Assembly (NCBI GenBank): GCA_025966295.1
Contig: JAOPVD010000214.1
Coordinates: 1 to 13,217, forward strand
Direction of reading: 5' to 3'
DNA from: Frankiales bacterium
GTDB taxonomy: Bacteria; Actinomycetota; Actinomycetes; Mycobacteriales; SCTD01
DNA length: 13,217 bases
The translations under genes and the position numbers were made by a program. Below, piece after piece: positions 1 to 6,252 of the stretch. Positions within the stretch are counted from its first letter, which is position 1. Every line of letters starts with the position of its first letter. The notes beneath the pieces are model-generated. The model saw only the letters and a program-made list of their open reading frames with translations. It did no database searches and was not told the DNA's origin.

Positions 1-1080
1 TTCGGCGACGACTGGTTCCTGGAGCCGCTCGGCGTCCTCGTCGACGCGCTCAACCAGGAGGCCCAGCTCTCCGAGACCGGTCACCAGATGACCGAGCGGC
101 GGCTCACCGCACTGCTGGTGGACCGGCTGCGGCTGCGCGGCTACCAGCAGGAACACCCCGAGGTGCTGGACACCGAGGTGCGCGTCGCCGCCGAGATCTG
201 CGGCCTGCCGCGCACCGGCTCGACGCTGCTGCACCGGCTGCTGGCGGCCTCGCCGCGGCTGACCTCCACCCTGAGCTGGGAGTGCTCCTACCCGCTGCCC
301 TTCCCCGGCGAGGGGCCCGACGCGGAGGTCCGCAAGCAGAAGGCCAAGCGGATGATGGACCTGTTCCTCGAGCTGTCCCCCGACTTCGGCGACATCCACA
401 CCGTCGTCTGGGACGGACCTGAGGAGGACGTGCTCCTGCTCGACCGGTCCTTCACCGCGATGAGCTGGGACTCCTTCTACTGGGTGCCTTCCTACGGCAT
501 CTGGCTGCGGTCCTTCGACCAGAGCCGGGCGTACGGCGAGCTCCGCGAGTGGCTGCAGGTCCTGCAGCACCAGGACCCGACGCGGGCCGGCAAGCAGTGG
601 GTGCTGAAGTCCCCGCACCACCTCACCGCCGCCGACACCGTGCTCGACGAGTTCCAGGACTGCAAGATCGTCATGACCCACCGGTCGCCGACCTCAGCCG
701 TCCCGTCGTACGCCTCGATGGTGCAGGCCATGACGTCGCAGTACAGCGACAAGGTGGACCCGCAGCAGATCGGCCGGTACTGGAACGACCGGTTCCGCGA
801 GTGCCTGACCGGCTTCGCCGAGGTCCGCGCCCGCCGCCCGGCGCGGTTCGTGGACGTGCCCTTCAAGGCCACGGTCGCCGAGCCGCTCGACACCGCGCAG
901 CGCGTCATGGGCGCGCTCGGGCTGGCCGTGGAACCGGCTGACCTGCGGGCCTTCGAGGACTACCTCGAGGTCAACCGCCAGGAGCGGCACGGCTCGCACA
1001 GCTACACCGCGGCGGACTTCGGGCTCTCGACCGAGCAGCTCGAGCGCGACTTCTCCTTCTACACGGAGGCTTACCTGTGA
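1..1080 (+). CDS. Sulfotransferase family protein, 5' end truncated by window edge
   Basis: The frame is open from base 1, so the first in-frame ATG (88) is probably internal and the true start lies outside the window. The product would transfer a sulfuryl group from PAPS to a hydroxyl acceptor; the acceptor cannot be read from sequence. The 5'-phosphosulfate-binding loop GLPRTGSTLL is encoded at 202-231. A KSPHHL stretch near 607-624 and VMTHRSPTSAVPS near 670-708 fit the later PAPS-contacting elements of the broad bacterial Sulfotransfer_3-like group. It is a soluble cytosolic type with no signal peptide or membrane segment in the visible part. The stop codon overlaps the next start (GTGA), so it is translationally coupled to the SDR gene. 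Family assignment is firm. A lipid or steroid acceptor is only inferred from the kstR locus 11 kb away. Confidence 0.87.
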   Translation, partial: FGDDWFLEPLGVLVDALNQEAQLSETGHQMTERRLTALLVDRLRLRGYQQEHPEVLDTEVRVAAEICGLPRTGSTLLHRLLAASPRLTSTLSWECSYPLPFPGEGPDAEVRKQKAKRMMDLFLELSPDFGDIHTVVWDGPEEDVLLLDRSFTAMSWDSFYWVPSYGIWLRSFDQSRAYGELREWLQVLQHQDPTRAGKQWVLKSPHHLTAADTVLDEFQDCKIVMTHRSPTSAVPSYASMVQAMTSQYSDKVDPQQIGRYWNDRFRECLTGFAEVRARRPARFVDVPFKATVAEPLDTAQRVMGALGLAVEPADLRAFEDYLEVNRQERHGSHSYTAADFGLSTEQLERDFSFYTEAYL

Positions 1081-1850
1081 TCCTGTCCGACGAGGTCGTC
1101 GTCATCACCGGCGTCGGTGCCGGCCTGGGCGCCAAGCTGGCCCAGCGCGCCGTCGCGGAGGGCGCCAAGGTGGTCATGGCGGCGCGCTCCACCGGCGTCA
1201 CCGAGCAGATCGAGAAGGAGACCGACGGCGCCGCCGTCGCCGTCGCCTGCGACGTCCGCAAGGAGGAGGACTGCGCCCGCGTCATCGACACCGCGGTCGA
1301 GCGCTTCGGCAAGGTCACCGGGCTGGTCAACAGCGCCTATGCGCACCCCGGCTTCCACGACCTGCTGGCGACGCCGGACAAGGGCCTGCGCCGGTCGTTC
1401 GACGTCATCGTGCACGGGGCGCTGCAGATGACCCGACTGGCGGTGCCGCACATGCAGGCCGCCGGGCACGGCTCGATCGTCAACGTCGGCACCATGACGA
1501 CCCGCAAACCGATGAAGGGCGAGGGCGGCTACGCGCTGGCCAAGGCGGCGATGACCTGCGCCACCCAGTTCCTCGCCCTCGAGCTCGGCGAGCACAACAT
1601 CCGCGTCAACCAGGCCATCATGGGCTGGCTCGACGGTCCCGGCGTCCGCTTCTACCTGCAGATGACCTCGGAGCAGAAGGGCATCACCGAGCAGGACGTG
1701 TACGACGACATCGCGTCCCGCAACGCGCTCGGCCGGATCCCCACCGACGAGGCGTGCGCCGGCGCCATCCTGATGCTGCTGTCGGGCTACAGCTCCGAGG
1801 TGACCGGCGCGATCCTCGACGTCAACGGCGGCGAGTACATGCCCGCATGA
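1077..1850 (+). CDS. SDR family NAD(P)-dependent oxidoreductase, atypical active site
   Basis: A 257-aa short-chain dehydrogenase/reductase with a Rossmann fold, of the classical SDR length. The dinucleotide loop TGVGAGLG is at residues 11-18, the adenine-contacting Asp-Val at 59-60, and the catalytic Tyr152-xxx-Lys156 in YALAK. Two usual features are altered. The NNAG structural motif reads NSAY (85-88), and the catalytic Ser 13 residues before Tyr is Thr139. Arg37 after the second strand may favour NADPH. The C-terminal DVNGGEYMPA is normal for the family. The GTG start at 1077 overlaps the upstream stop by four bases, and the stop overlaps the next ATG by four bases, so this is the middle gene of a tight operon. 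The substrate is unknown; oxidation or reduction of a hydroxy/keto lipid is a guess. Confidence 0.9.
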   Translation: MILSDEVVVITGVGAGLGAKLAQRAVAEGAKVVMAARSTGVTEQIEKETDGAAVAVACDVRKEEDCARVIDTAVERFGKVTGLVNSAYAHPGFHDLLATPDKGLRRSFDVIVHGALQMTRLAVPHMQAAGHGSIVNVGTMTTRKPMKGEGGYALAKAAMTCATQFLALELGEHNIRVNQAIMGWLDGPGVRFYLQMTSEQKGITEQDVYDDIASRNALGRIPTDEACAGAILMLLSGYSSEVTGAILDVNGGEYMPA

Positions 1851-2323
1851 GTGCTGGCGCGGTTCTCAACGACACGACGGTCGCCAGTGAGGTGGTCGAG
1901 ATCGACGTGCCGCCGGAGTTCGTCTGGGCGGTGCTCACCGACTTCGCGCGCTACCCGGAGTGGAACCCGTACACGGTGCGGGTCGAGGCCGTCCTCGCGG
2001 TCGGCGGCCGGGTGGTACTGCACCTGCCGGACCCGAACGCCCCCGGCCAGGTTTTCGAGACCGTGGAGTGGATGAGCGTCGTCGACGCGCCGCACCACCT
2101 GCAGTACGACACCGGTACCGAGATCCCCGGCATCCATGCGGTCCGCGACCAGTGGGTCGAGGACCTCGGCGGTGGCCGCTCGTCCTACCGCACCACCGAT
2201 GTCTTCAATGGCGACATCGCGAAGGTGGTCTACGACCTGCAGGGCGCCTGGGTGACCGCCGGCTTCAACGCGACGGCCCACGCTCTCAAGGCCCGCGCCG
2301 AGCAGCTCTGGGCGGCCCGCTGA
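1847..2323 (+). CDS. SRPBCC (polyketide cyclase/START-like) family protein
   Basis: A 158-aa protein starting at the ATG that overlaps the SDR stop (ATGA). The same frame stays open upstream, but an earlier start would run deep into the SDR gene. The N-terminal pattern (residues about 17-40: EIDVPPEFVWAVLTDFARYP then EWNPY) is the typical opening strand and helix of the Bet v1/START-like helix-grip fold. The rest fits the fold, ending in a long C-terminal helix near residues 130-155. Such proteins bind hydrophobic ligands in a cavity; some act as cyclases or aromatases, many have no known reaction. No catalytic residue can be named here. As the last gene of the sulfotransferase-SDR run it may bind or process the same substrate. 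It is followed by a 103-base non-coding stretch. Confidence 0.83.
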   Translation: MSAGAVLNDTTVASEVVEIDVPPEFVWAVLTDFARYPEWNPYTVRVEAVLAVGGRVVLHLPDPNAPGQVFETVEWMSVVDAPHHLQYDTGTEIPGIHAVRDQWVEDLGGGRSSYRTTDVFNGDIAKVVYDLQGAWVTAGFNATAHALKARAEQLWAAR

Positions 2324-2426
2324 GCGCGGGTGAACCCAAGCCTGCCGTTTCCCGCCACCAGCCCTCGGGTAGCGGGTGTGCAGCGACGTCCCGTCCAGCA
2401 GGGACGCATTGACGACAGGCGGATTC
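2324..2426 (+). promoter_or_regulatory. Intergenic leader of the repeat-protein cassette with hairpin candidates
   Basis: This 103-base gap separates the SRPBCC gene from the repeat-protein gene. It contains a perfect 6-bp inverted repeat, CGTCCC (2387-2392) and GGGACG (2401-2406), with an 8-nt loop. Just upstream CCCGC (2351-2355) can pair with GCGGG (2372-2376) around CCCTCGGG. Neither hairpin is followed by a T run, so an intrinsic terminator is not well supported. A weak Shine-Dalgarno-like AGGCGG (2417-2422) precedes the ATG at 2427. No convincing -35/-10 pair was found. Whether the cassette has its own promoter here or reads through from the upstream operon is unresolved. Confidence 0.4.
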
Positions 2427-3071
2427 ATGACGGAGCAGCGCATCTCCCGTGCCGAGCTCGAGGCCGAGGCCGGCACCGCACTCCCGGCCAAGGAGGTCGT
2501 GTCCCTGCTCGACCTCAACGCCAACGTCGACCTCGCCCTCGACCTCGCGGCCCCGGTGGACCTGGCGGTCGCCGCCAACCTCAACATCGCCGCCCCCATC
2601 GACGCGGCCGCCGCGGCGAACGTGCTCTCGGTGGGTTCGGACGCCGTCGCCGCTGCCCCGCAGCAGGTCCTCATCGACCAGAGCCTCACTGGTGCCGCGG
2701 AAGCGACGGCCCCGCAGACGGCCGGCGTCGACCAGACCGGCGCCGCGCCCGCCGACACCACGACGGCTCCGGCCGTCCCGTCGACCGGGGGCGCCACCAC
2801 CAGCTCCGGCGTCGGTGACCTCCTGGCGGGCGGCAACCTGCTCGACGTGAACGTCGACATCAACGCCGACGCGAAGCTGGCCGCGCCGGTCGCCGGTGCG
2901 GTCGCCGCCAACGCCAACGTCGCGGCCCCGATCGATGCCGCGGTCGCCGCCAACGTCGGCTCCGTCGACTCGAACGCCACCGCGGTCGCCTCGCAGACCG
3001 CCCTCATCAACCAGGACCTGGCGGCGGACGCGACCGCGACCGCCGACCAGAACGCCACCGTCACGCAGTAG
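2427..3071 (+). CDS. Two-repeat, aromatic-free Ala/Val/Asp/Asn-rich protein (candidate substrate of the adjacent protease)
   Basis: I do not recognise a characterised family. The 214-aa product starts at ATG 2427; a GTG at 2376 is in frame but lies in the hairpin-rich leader. A 26-residue charged N-terminus (contains ISRAELEAEAGTALPAKEV) looks like a leader segment. Repeat 1 covers residues 27-103, a Thr/Gly/Pro/Ala linker 104-137, and repeat 2 residues 138-214. Both repeats are 77 residues, about 58% identical by hand count (45/77), and share AAPIDAA, AVAAN and LI-x-Q. There is no Cys, His, Phe, Tyr or Trp, only four basic residues, no signal peptide and no membrane helix. It ends 3 nt before the PqqD/M50 protease gene, which suggests that it is the ligand or substrate of that protein. 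A RiPP-like precursor, a surface protein or a toxin are all possible; none is shown. Confidence 0.78.
   Translation: MTEQRISRAELEAEAGTALPAKEVVSLLDLNANVDLALDLAAPVDLAVAANLNIAAPIDAAAAANVLSVGSDAVAAAPQQVLIDQSLTGAAEATAPQTAGVDQTGAAPADTTTAPAVPSTGGATTSSGVGDLLAGGNLLDVNVDINADAKLAAPVAGAVAANANVAAPIDAAVAANVGSVDSNATAVASQTALINQDLAADATATADQNATVTQ
2505..2735 (+). repeat. 77-codon protein repeat, copy 1
   Basis: First copy of the in-gene tandem repeat, residues 27-103, from LLDLNANVDL to TAGVDQ. It aligns without gaps to copy 2 at about 58% amino-acid identity. The best-conserved block is the central AVAAN-x-N-x-AAPIDAA-x-AANV. Confidence 0.8.
2838..3068 (+). repeat. 77-codon protein repeat, copy 2
   Basis: Second copy, residues 138-214, from LLDVNVDINA to the final Gln before the TAG stop. 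It is separated from copy 1 by a 34-residue low-complexity linker. Many conservative substitutions between the copies point to an old duplication under protein-level constraint. Confidence 0.8.
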
Positions 3072-3074
3072 CGC

Positions 3075-5336
3075 GTGACCACTGCCACTGGAGCGCACCT
3101 GCCCCAGCGGGCAGACGGCGTGCAGCTGCTCGGCGAGCTCGCCGGATCGGGGTACCAGCAGAAGCAATCGCTGGTACGCCGGGCCGACGGGCAGACCGTG
3201 CAGCTCACGCCGCTGCTCTACCAGCTCCTGGAGGAGCTCGACGGCGGGCGCACCGTCGAGGAGGTCGCCGCCGCCCTCAGCGCCCGGGTCGACAAGAGCC
3301 TGGACGCGGACGACGTCGCCTACCTGCTCGAGGACAAGCTGCGTCCACTGGGGCTCCTGGTCAGCCTCGACGGCACCGAAGCGGTTGCCCCCAAGGCGAA
3401 CCCGCTGCTGGGGCTGCGCTGCAAGGTGGTGGTGTCGGACCCGGCCATCACCCGCCGGATCACCGCGCCCTTCGCGTGGCTGTTCCACCCGGTCGTGCTG
3501 TTCCCGGTGCTGGCGGCCTTCGTCGCGGTCTGCTGGTTCGTGCTGGTCGACAAGGGACTGGCCTCGGCGACCCGGTCGGCGTTCGAGACGCCGGGCCTGC
3601 TGCTGGCGGTGTTCGCCCTGACCGTGCTGTCGGCCGGGTTCCACGAGTTCGGCCACGCGGCGGCCTGCCGCTACGGCGGCGCGACGCCGGGGGCGATGGG
3701 AGCCGCCCTCTACCTCGTCTTCCCCGCCTTCTACACCGACGTGGACGACTCCTACCGCCTCAACCGGCGCGGGCGGCTGCGGGTGGACCTCGGTGGTCTG
3801 TACTTCAACGCGCTCGTGGCGGTCGCCGTCACGGGGCTGTGGCTCGCCACCCGGCAGGACGCGCTGCTGCTCGGCGTCGCCACCCAGCTGCTGCAGATGC
3901 TGCGCCAGCTGGCGCCGGTGATCCGCGCCGACGGCTACCACATCCTGGCCGACCTGACGGGCGTCCCGGACCTGTTCTCCCAGCTCGGCCCGACGCTGCG
4001 GCGGCTGCTGCCCTCGCACTGGGGCGAGCCCTCACCGCTGACCCGCAGGGCCCGCCTCATCGTCACCGCCTGGGTGCTGGTCGTGGTACCCGTGCTGGTG
4101 TCGATGCTGCTCACCGCGGTGCTGCTCCTGCCGCGGTTGGCCGCGACCGCCTGGACCAGCGGGCAGGTGCACGCAGGCAAGCTGGTCGACGCGGCCGAGC
4201 AGGCCGACCTCCTCGGCCTCGGCGCCGGCCTGCTGAAGATCGCGGCGCTGGCGCTGCCCGTGCTGGCGACCACCTACATGCTGGTCCACCTGGTCCGCCG
4301 CACCACGGCGAGCACCTGGAAGAGGACCCAGGACAGGCCGGCCGCGCGCAGTGGCGCCGTGCTGGCGGGCCTGCTGCTCGTCGCGCTGCTGGGCTGGGCC
4401 TGGTGGCCGAGCGGTCAGTACCAGCCGGTCCGCGGGGACGAGCGCGGGACGCTCACCCAGCTCGTCGGTTCGTGGCAGGGCGGCACGCTCCGGACCGCGG
4501 CCGCGAGCGAGCCGGTCCGCGTGACGCAACAGCCCGCCCTCGCCCTCGTGCCCCGCCAGCCCGGTGCGCCGGTGCTGCTGCTGGTGCGCGACGGCGCCGG
4601 TCACCTGCAGACCGTCCTCGCCGGCAACCCCTCGACGGCGGGCAGCACGGTCACCGGCCGCGCGCTGCCCTTCGCCCTGCCCAAGGCACCCGGCAAGGAC
4701 GACAACCAGGCGCTCTCGGTCAACACCGCGGACGGCAGGGTCGTCTACGACGTGGCCTACGCCCTGGTGACCGTCACGGACGGCCGGGACGTGACGAGCA
4801 CCAACTCCGCCTACGCGCTGGCGAGCTGCACCCGGTGCGCGACCGTGGCGGTCGCCTTCCAGGTGGTGCTGGTGCTCGGCCAGAGCGACATCGTGCCCGT
4901 GAACGCCGCCGTGGCGGGCAACCGCAACTGCGTGCAGTGCCTCACCGCGGCGCTCGCCGTGCAGCTGGTCGCCACCCTCGAGCGGCTGCCCGATGCGCAG
5001 GTGCAGGCGCAGCTGACCGCTGCCATGAGCCGGCTCGGGGACGTGGCCGCCGGGCGCGACGTCGACATCGCGGCTGTCTACGCGGAGGTCAAGGCGGTCG
5101 AGGCCGAGGTGCTGAAGATCCTGCAGGACAACGGGCTCGTCAGCGCCACGACGACCACCATCGGCGCCACCCCTTCGGCCATCCCGGCGACCTCGAGCGC
5201 CCCCGGAGCAGTCGCGAGCACCCCTGCCGCGACGGCTGCGGCCACCCCCGCTCCCACCGCTCCCACCGCCGCGCCGGCCGCGACGCCCCCCACCCCGACG
5301 CCGAGCGCCTCGCCGACGCCCACACCGAGCGGCTGA
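3075..5336 (+). CDS. PqqD/RRE-like domain fused to M50-type membrane zinc protease with C-terminal double-CxxC domain
   Basis: A 753-aa membrane protein of the 'putative peptide zinc metalloprotease' (YydH-like) type. Residues about 24-97 resemble PqqD, the peptide-binding fold used as a RiPP recognition element (SLVRR, then LTPLLYQLLEELDGGRTVEE). The core has zinc motif HEFGH at 190-194, AMGAALYLVFPAFYTDVDD at 207-225, and ADGYHILADL (Asp286, probable third ligand) at 285-294. Hydrophobic segments lie near 137-158, 174-195, 240-258, 328-352, 384-406 and 426-443. The C-terminal part holds two related units, N577...C585xxC588xTxAxAxQ596 and N610...C619xxC622xTxAxAxQ630, then an Ala/Thr/Pro-rich tail from about 694. 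It starts at GTG 3075, 3 nt after the repeat-protein stop, so it is probably coupled to it. The likely role is binding and cleaving a peptide at the membrane; the substrate is inferred. Confidence 0.82.
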   Translation: MTTATGAHLPQRADGVQLLGELAGSGYQQKQSLVRRADGQTVQLTPLLYQLLEELDGGRTVEEVAAALSARVDKSLDADDVAYLLEDKLRPLGLLVSLDGTEAVAPKANPLLGLRCKVVVSDPAITRRITAPFAWLFHPVVLFPVLAAFVAVCWFVLVDKGLASATRSAFETPGLLLAVFALTVLSAGFHEFGHAAACRYGGATPGAMGAALYLVFPAFYTDVDDSYRLNRRGRLRVDLGGLYFNALVAVAVTGLWLATRQDALLLGVATQLLQMLRQLAPVIRADGYHILADLTGVPDLFSQLGPTLRRLLPSHWGEPSPLTRRARLIVTAWVLVVVPVLVSMLLTAVLLLPRLAATAWTSGQVHAGKLVDAAEQADLLGLGAGLLKIAALALPVLATTYMLVHLVRRTTASTWKRTQDRPAARSGAVLAGLLLVALLGWAWWPSGQYQPVRGDERGTLTQLVGSWQGGTLRTAAASEPVRVTQQPALALVPRQPGAPVLLLVRDGAGHLQTVLAGNPSTAGSTVTGRALPFALPKAPGKDDNQALSVNTADGRVVYDVAYALVTVTDGRDVTSTNSAYALASCTRCATVAVAFQVVLVLGQSDIVPVNAAVAGNRNCVQCLTAALAVQLVATLERLPDAQVQAQLTAAMSRLGDVAAGRDVDIAAVYAEVKAVEAEVLKILQDNGLVSATTTTIGATPSAIPATSSAPGAVASTPAATAAATPAPTAPTAAPAATPPTPTPSASPTPTPSG

Positions 5337-5344
5337 CGGTCAGC
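5332..5344. terminator. Palindrome spanning both convergent stop codons
   Basis: GCTGACGGTCAGC is a perfect inverted repeat (5-bp stem with a CGG loop). Its arms contain the TGA of the + strand protease gene (5334-5336) and the TGA of the - strand IclR gene (5342-5340). It overlaps a second palindrome, GTCAGCTGAC (5339-5348). It is placed where a bidirectional terminator could sit, but it is short and has no T tract, so terminator function is weakly supported. Confidence 0.3.
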
Positions 5345-6188
5345 TGACGGTGAGCGCCGCGGCCGCCTGCCGCACCTGCTCGACCAGCCGCTCCCGCTCC
5401 GCCGCGCTGACCCGCTCCCGCAGCACGTGCAGCTCCACCTGGTAGGCCGGTCGGCCGTCGTCCCCGAGCACCGGGGCCAGCAGGTAGCTCAGGGACAGCT
5501 CCCCGCCGGCGTCGAGCTCGCGCGGCGTCCAGCCCTGGCCGCCGAGCCGCGCGAACACCGCGACCAGGTGCCCCCGGAGCTCACCCGACGCGGGATGGTC
5601 GGCCAGGCTGGTGAGCAGCTGTCGCATCTCCCCCACCAGCGGCGCGGCCGCCGACTCGAGCCCCCACGCGGTGTAGCCCCGCTCGCGAATCCCGGCCAGG
5701 ACCGCCCGGTAGCGGGTGCGCGCAGCGCGGTCCAGGGATGCGGTCCACTGGTCGATGTCCGCGGCCGACCGGTAGGCGTGCGCGACCACGCCGTACGGCG
5801 GGTCGAGCGGGAAGCGGGCCCCGGGCCGGCCCGGGCCGGCGACCGCCACGACGGTCAGACCGTCGGGGTCGATCCGGGTGAGGCTGCAGCCCAGTCCGGT
5901 GCGGGTGTGCAGCCGGTCGAGCACCTCATCGGCCGCCCCCAGCAGGGGGAAGCGGCGGCGCACCTCCCGGACCAGCGGCACCAGCCCGACGCCCAGCCGG
6001 TAGCGCTTGTCGTCAGCGCGCGCCACGAAGCCGGCGTCCCCCAGCTCGGCCAGCAGCACCGCGCAGGTGGAGCCGGACAACCCGAGGCGCTGCGCGACCC
6101 CGGAGGCGGTCAGCGGCTCGCCCGCGGCCAGCAGCTGCAGCACCTCGACGACCCGACGGGTCGGAGGTGAGCCCGTTGACCCCGGCAC
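5340..6188 (-). CDS. IclR-family transcriptional regulator
   Basis: A 282-aa protein of typical IclR length. An N-terminal winged helix-turn-helix covers residues about 9-68 (RRVVEVLQLLAAGEPLTASG, GVAQRLGLSGSTCAVLLAEL, then the wing with YRLGVGL). The larger C-terminal part fits an IclR effector-binding domain, though it is divergent. The start is GTG at 6188, chosen because a strong AGGAGG (6194-6199 on the complement) lies 5 nt upstream. It diverges from the cytochrome P450 gene across a 64-base region with TCGGA half-sites, so it probably controls the P450 and itself. Its stop is 3 nt from that of the convergent protease gene. The effector is unknown; many IclR proteins sense small aromatic or organic acids. 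Confidence 0.85.
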   Translation of the reverse strand: MPGSTGSPPTRRVVEVLQLLAAGEPLTASGVAQRLGLSGSTCAVLLAELGDAGFVARADDKRYRLGVGLVPLVREVRRRFPLLGAADEVLDRLHTRTGLGCSLTRIDPDGLTVVAVAGPGRPGARFPLDPPYGVVAHAYRSAADIDQWTASLDRAARTRYRAVLAGIRERGYTAWGLESAAAPLVGEMRQLLTSLADHPASGELRGHLVAVFARLGGQGWTPRELDAGGELSLSYLLAPVLGDDGRPAYQVELHVLRERVSAAERERLVEQVRQAAAALTVS

Positions 6189-6211
6189 CGCGCCCTCCTA
6201 GGCTCATCTCG

Positions 6212-6245
6212 ATCTTCGGAAATCATATCCGATTATTCGGAAGGC
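6212..6245. promoter_or_regulatory. Divergent IclR/P450 operator-promoter region
   Basis: This AT-rich island stands out in the GC-rich window. TTCGGAA occurs twice as a direct repeat (6215-6221 and 6236-6242), 21 bp apart, about two helical turns. Between them TCCGA (6228-6232) forms inverted pairs with both TCGGA halves (6216-6220 and 6237-6241), giving spacers of 7 and 4 bp. The segment 6216-6232 is a near-perfect 17-bp palindrome. On the - strand TATGAT (6227-6222) is a plausible -10 for the IclR gene. This layout fits autoregulation and control of the P450 by the IclR protein. Confidence 0.6.
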
Positions 6246-6252
6246 GTGACGG

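Noticed and set aside
2427..3071. Mycofactocin or PQQ precursor
   Set aside because: PqqA and MftA are short peptides with conserved Glu/Tyr or Val/Tyr ends. This protein is 214 aa, has no Tyr, and no MftC/PqqE-type radical SAM gene is present.
2286..4019. 577-codon open frame on the - strand opposite the repeat protein and protease N-terminus
   Set aside because: Gln/Arg/Gly/Val-rich translation with no domain; it overlaps genes with clear motifs and internal repeats on the + strand. A GC-rich shadow frame.
5150..5333. Pro/Thr/Ala-rich tail as a DNA repeat or separate gene
   Set aside because: It is an in-frame low-complexity C-terminal tail of the protease with no regular DNA repeat unit; probably a linker or disordered tail.
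3476..5347. 623-codon open frame on the + strand in another frame across the protease gene
   Set aside because: Arg/Ala/Gly/Pro-rich translation without motifs; the overlapping frame carries HEFGH, DGY and membrane helices.
5427..6170. 247-codon + strand frame opposite the IclR gene
   Set aside because: The complementary frame has a clean winged HTH, a strong ribosome site and normal IclR length; this one has no recognisable domain.
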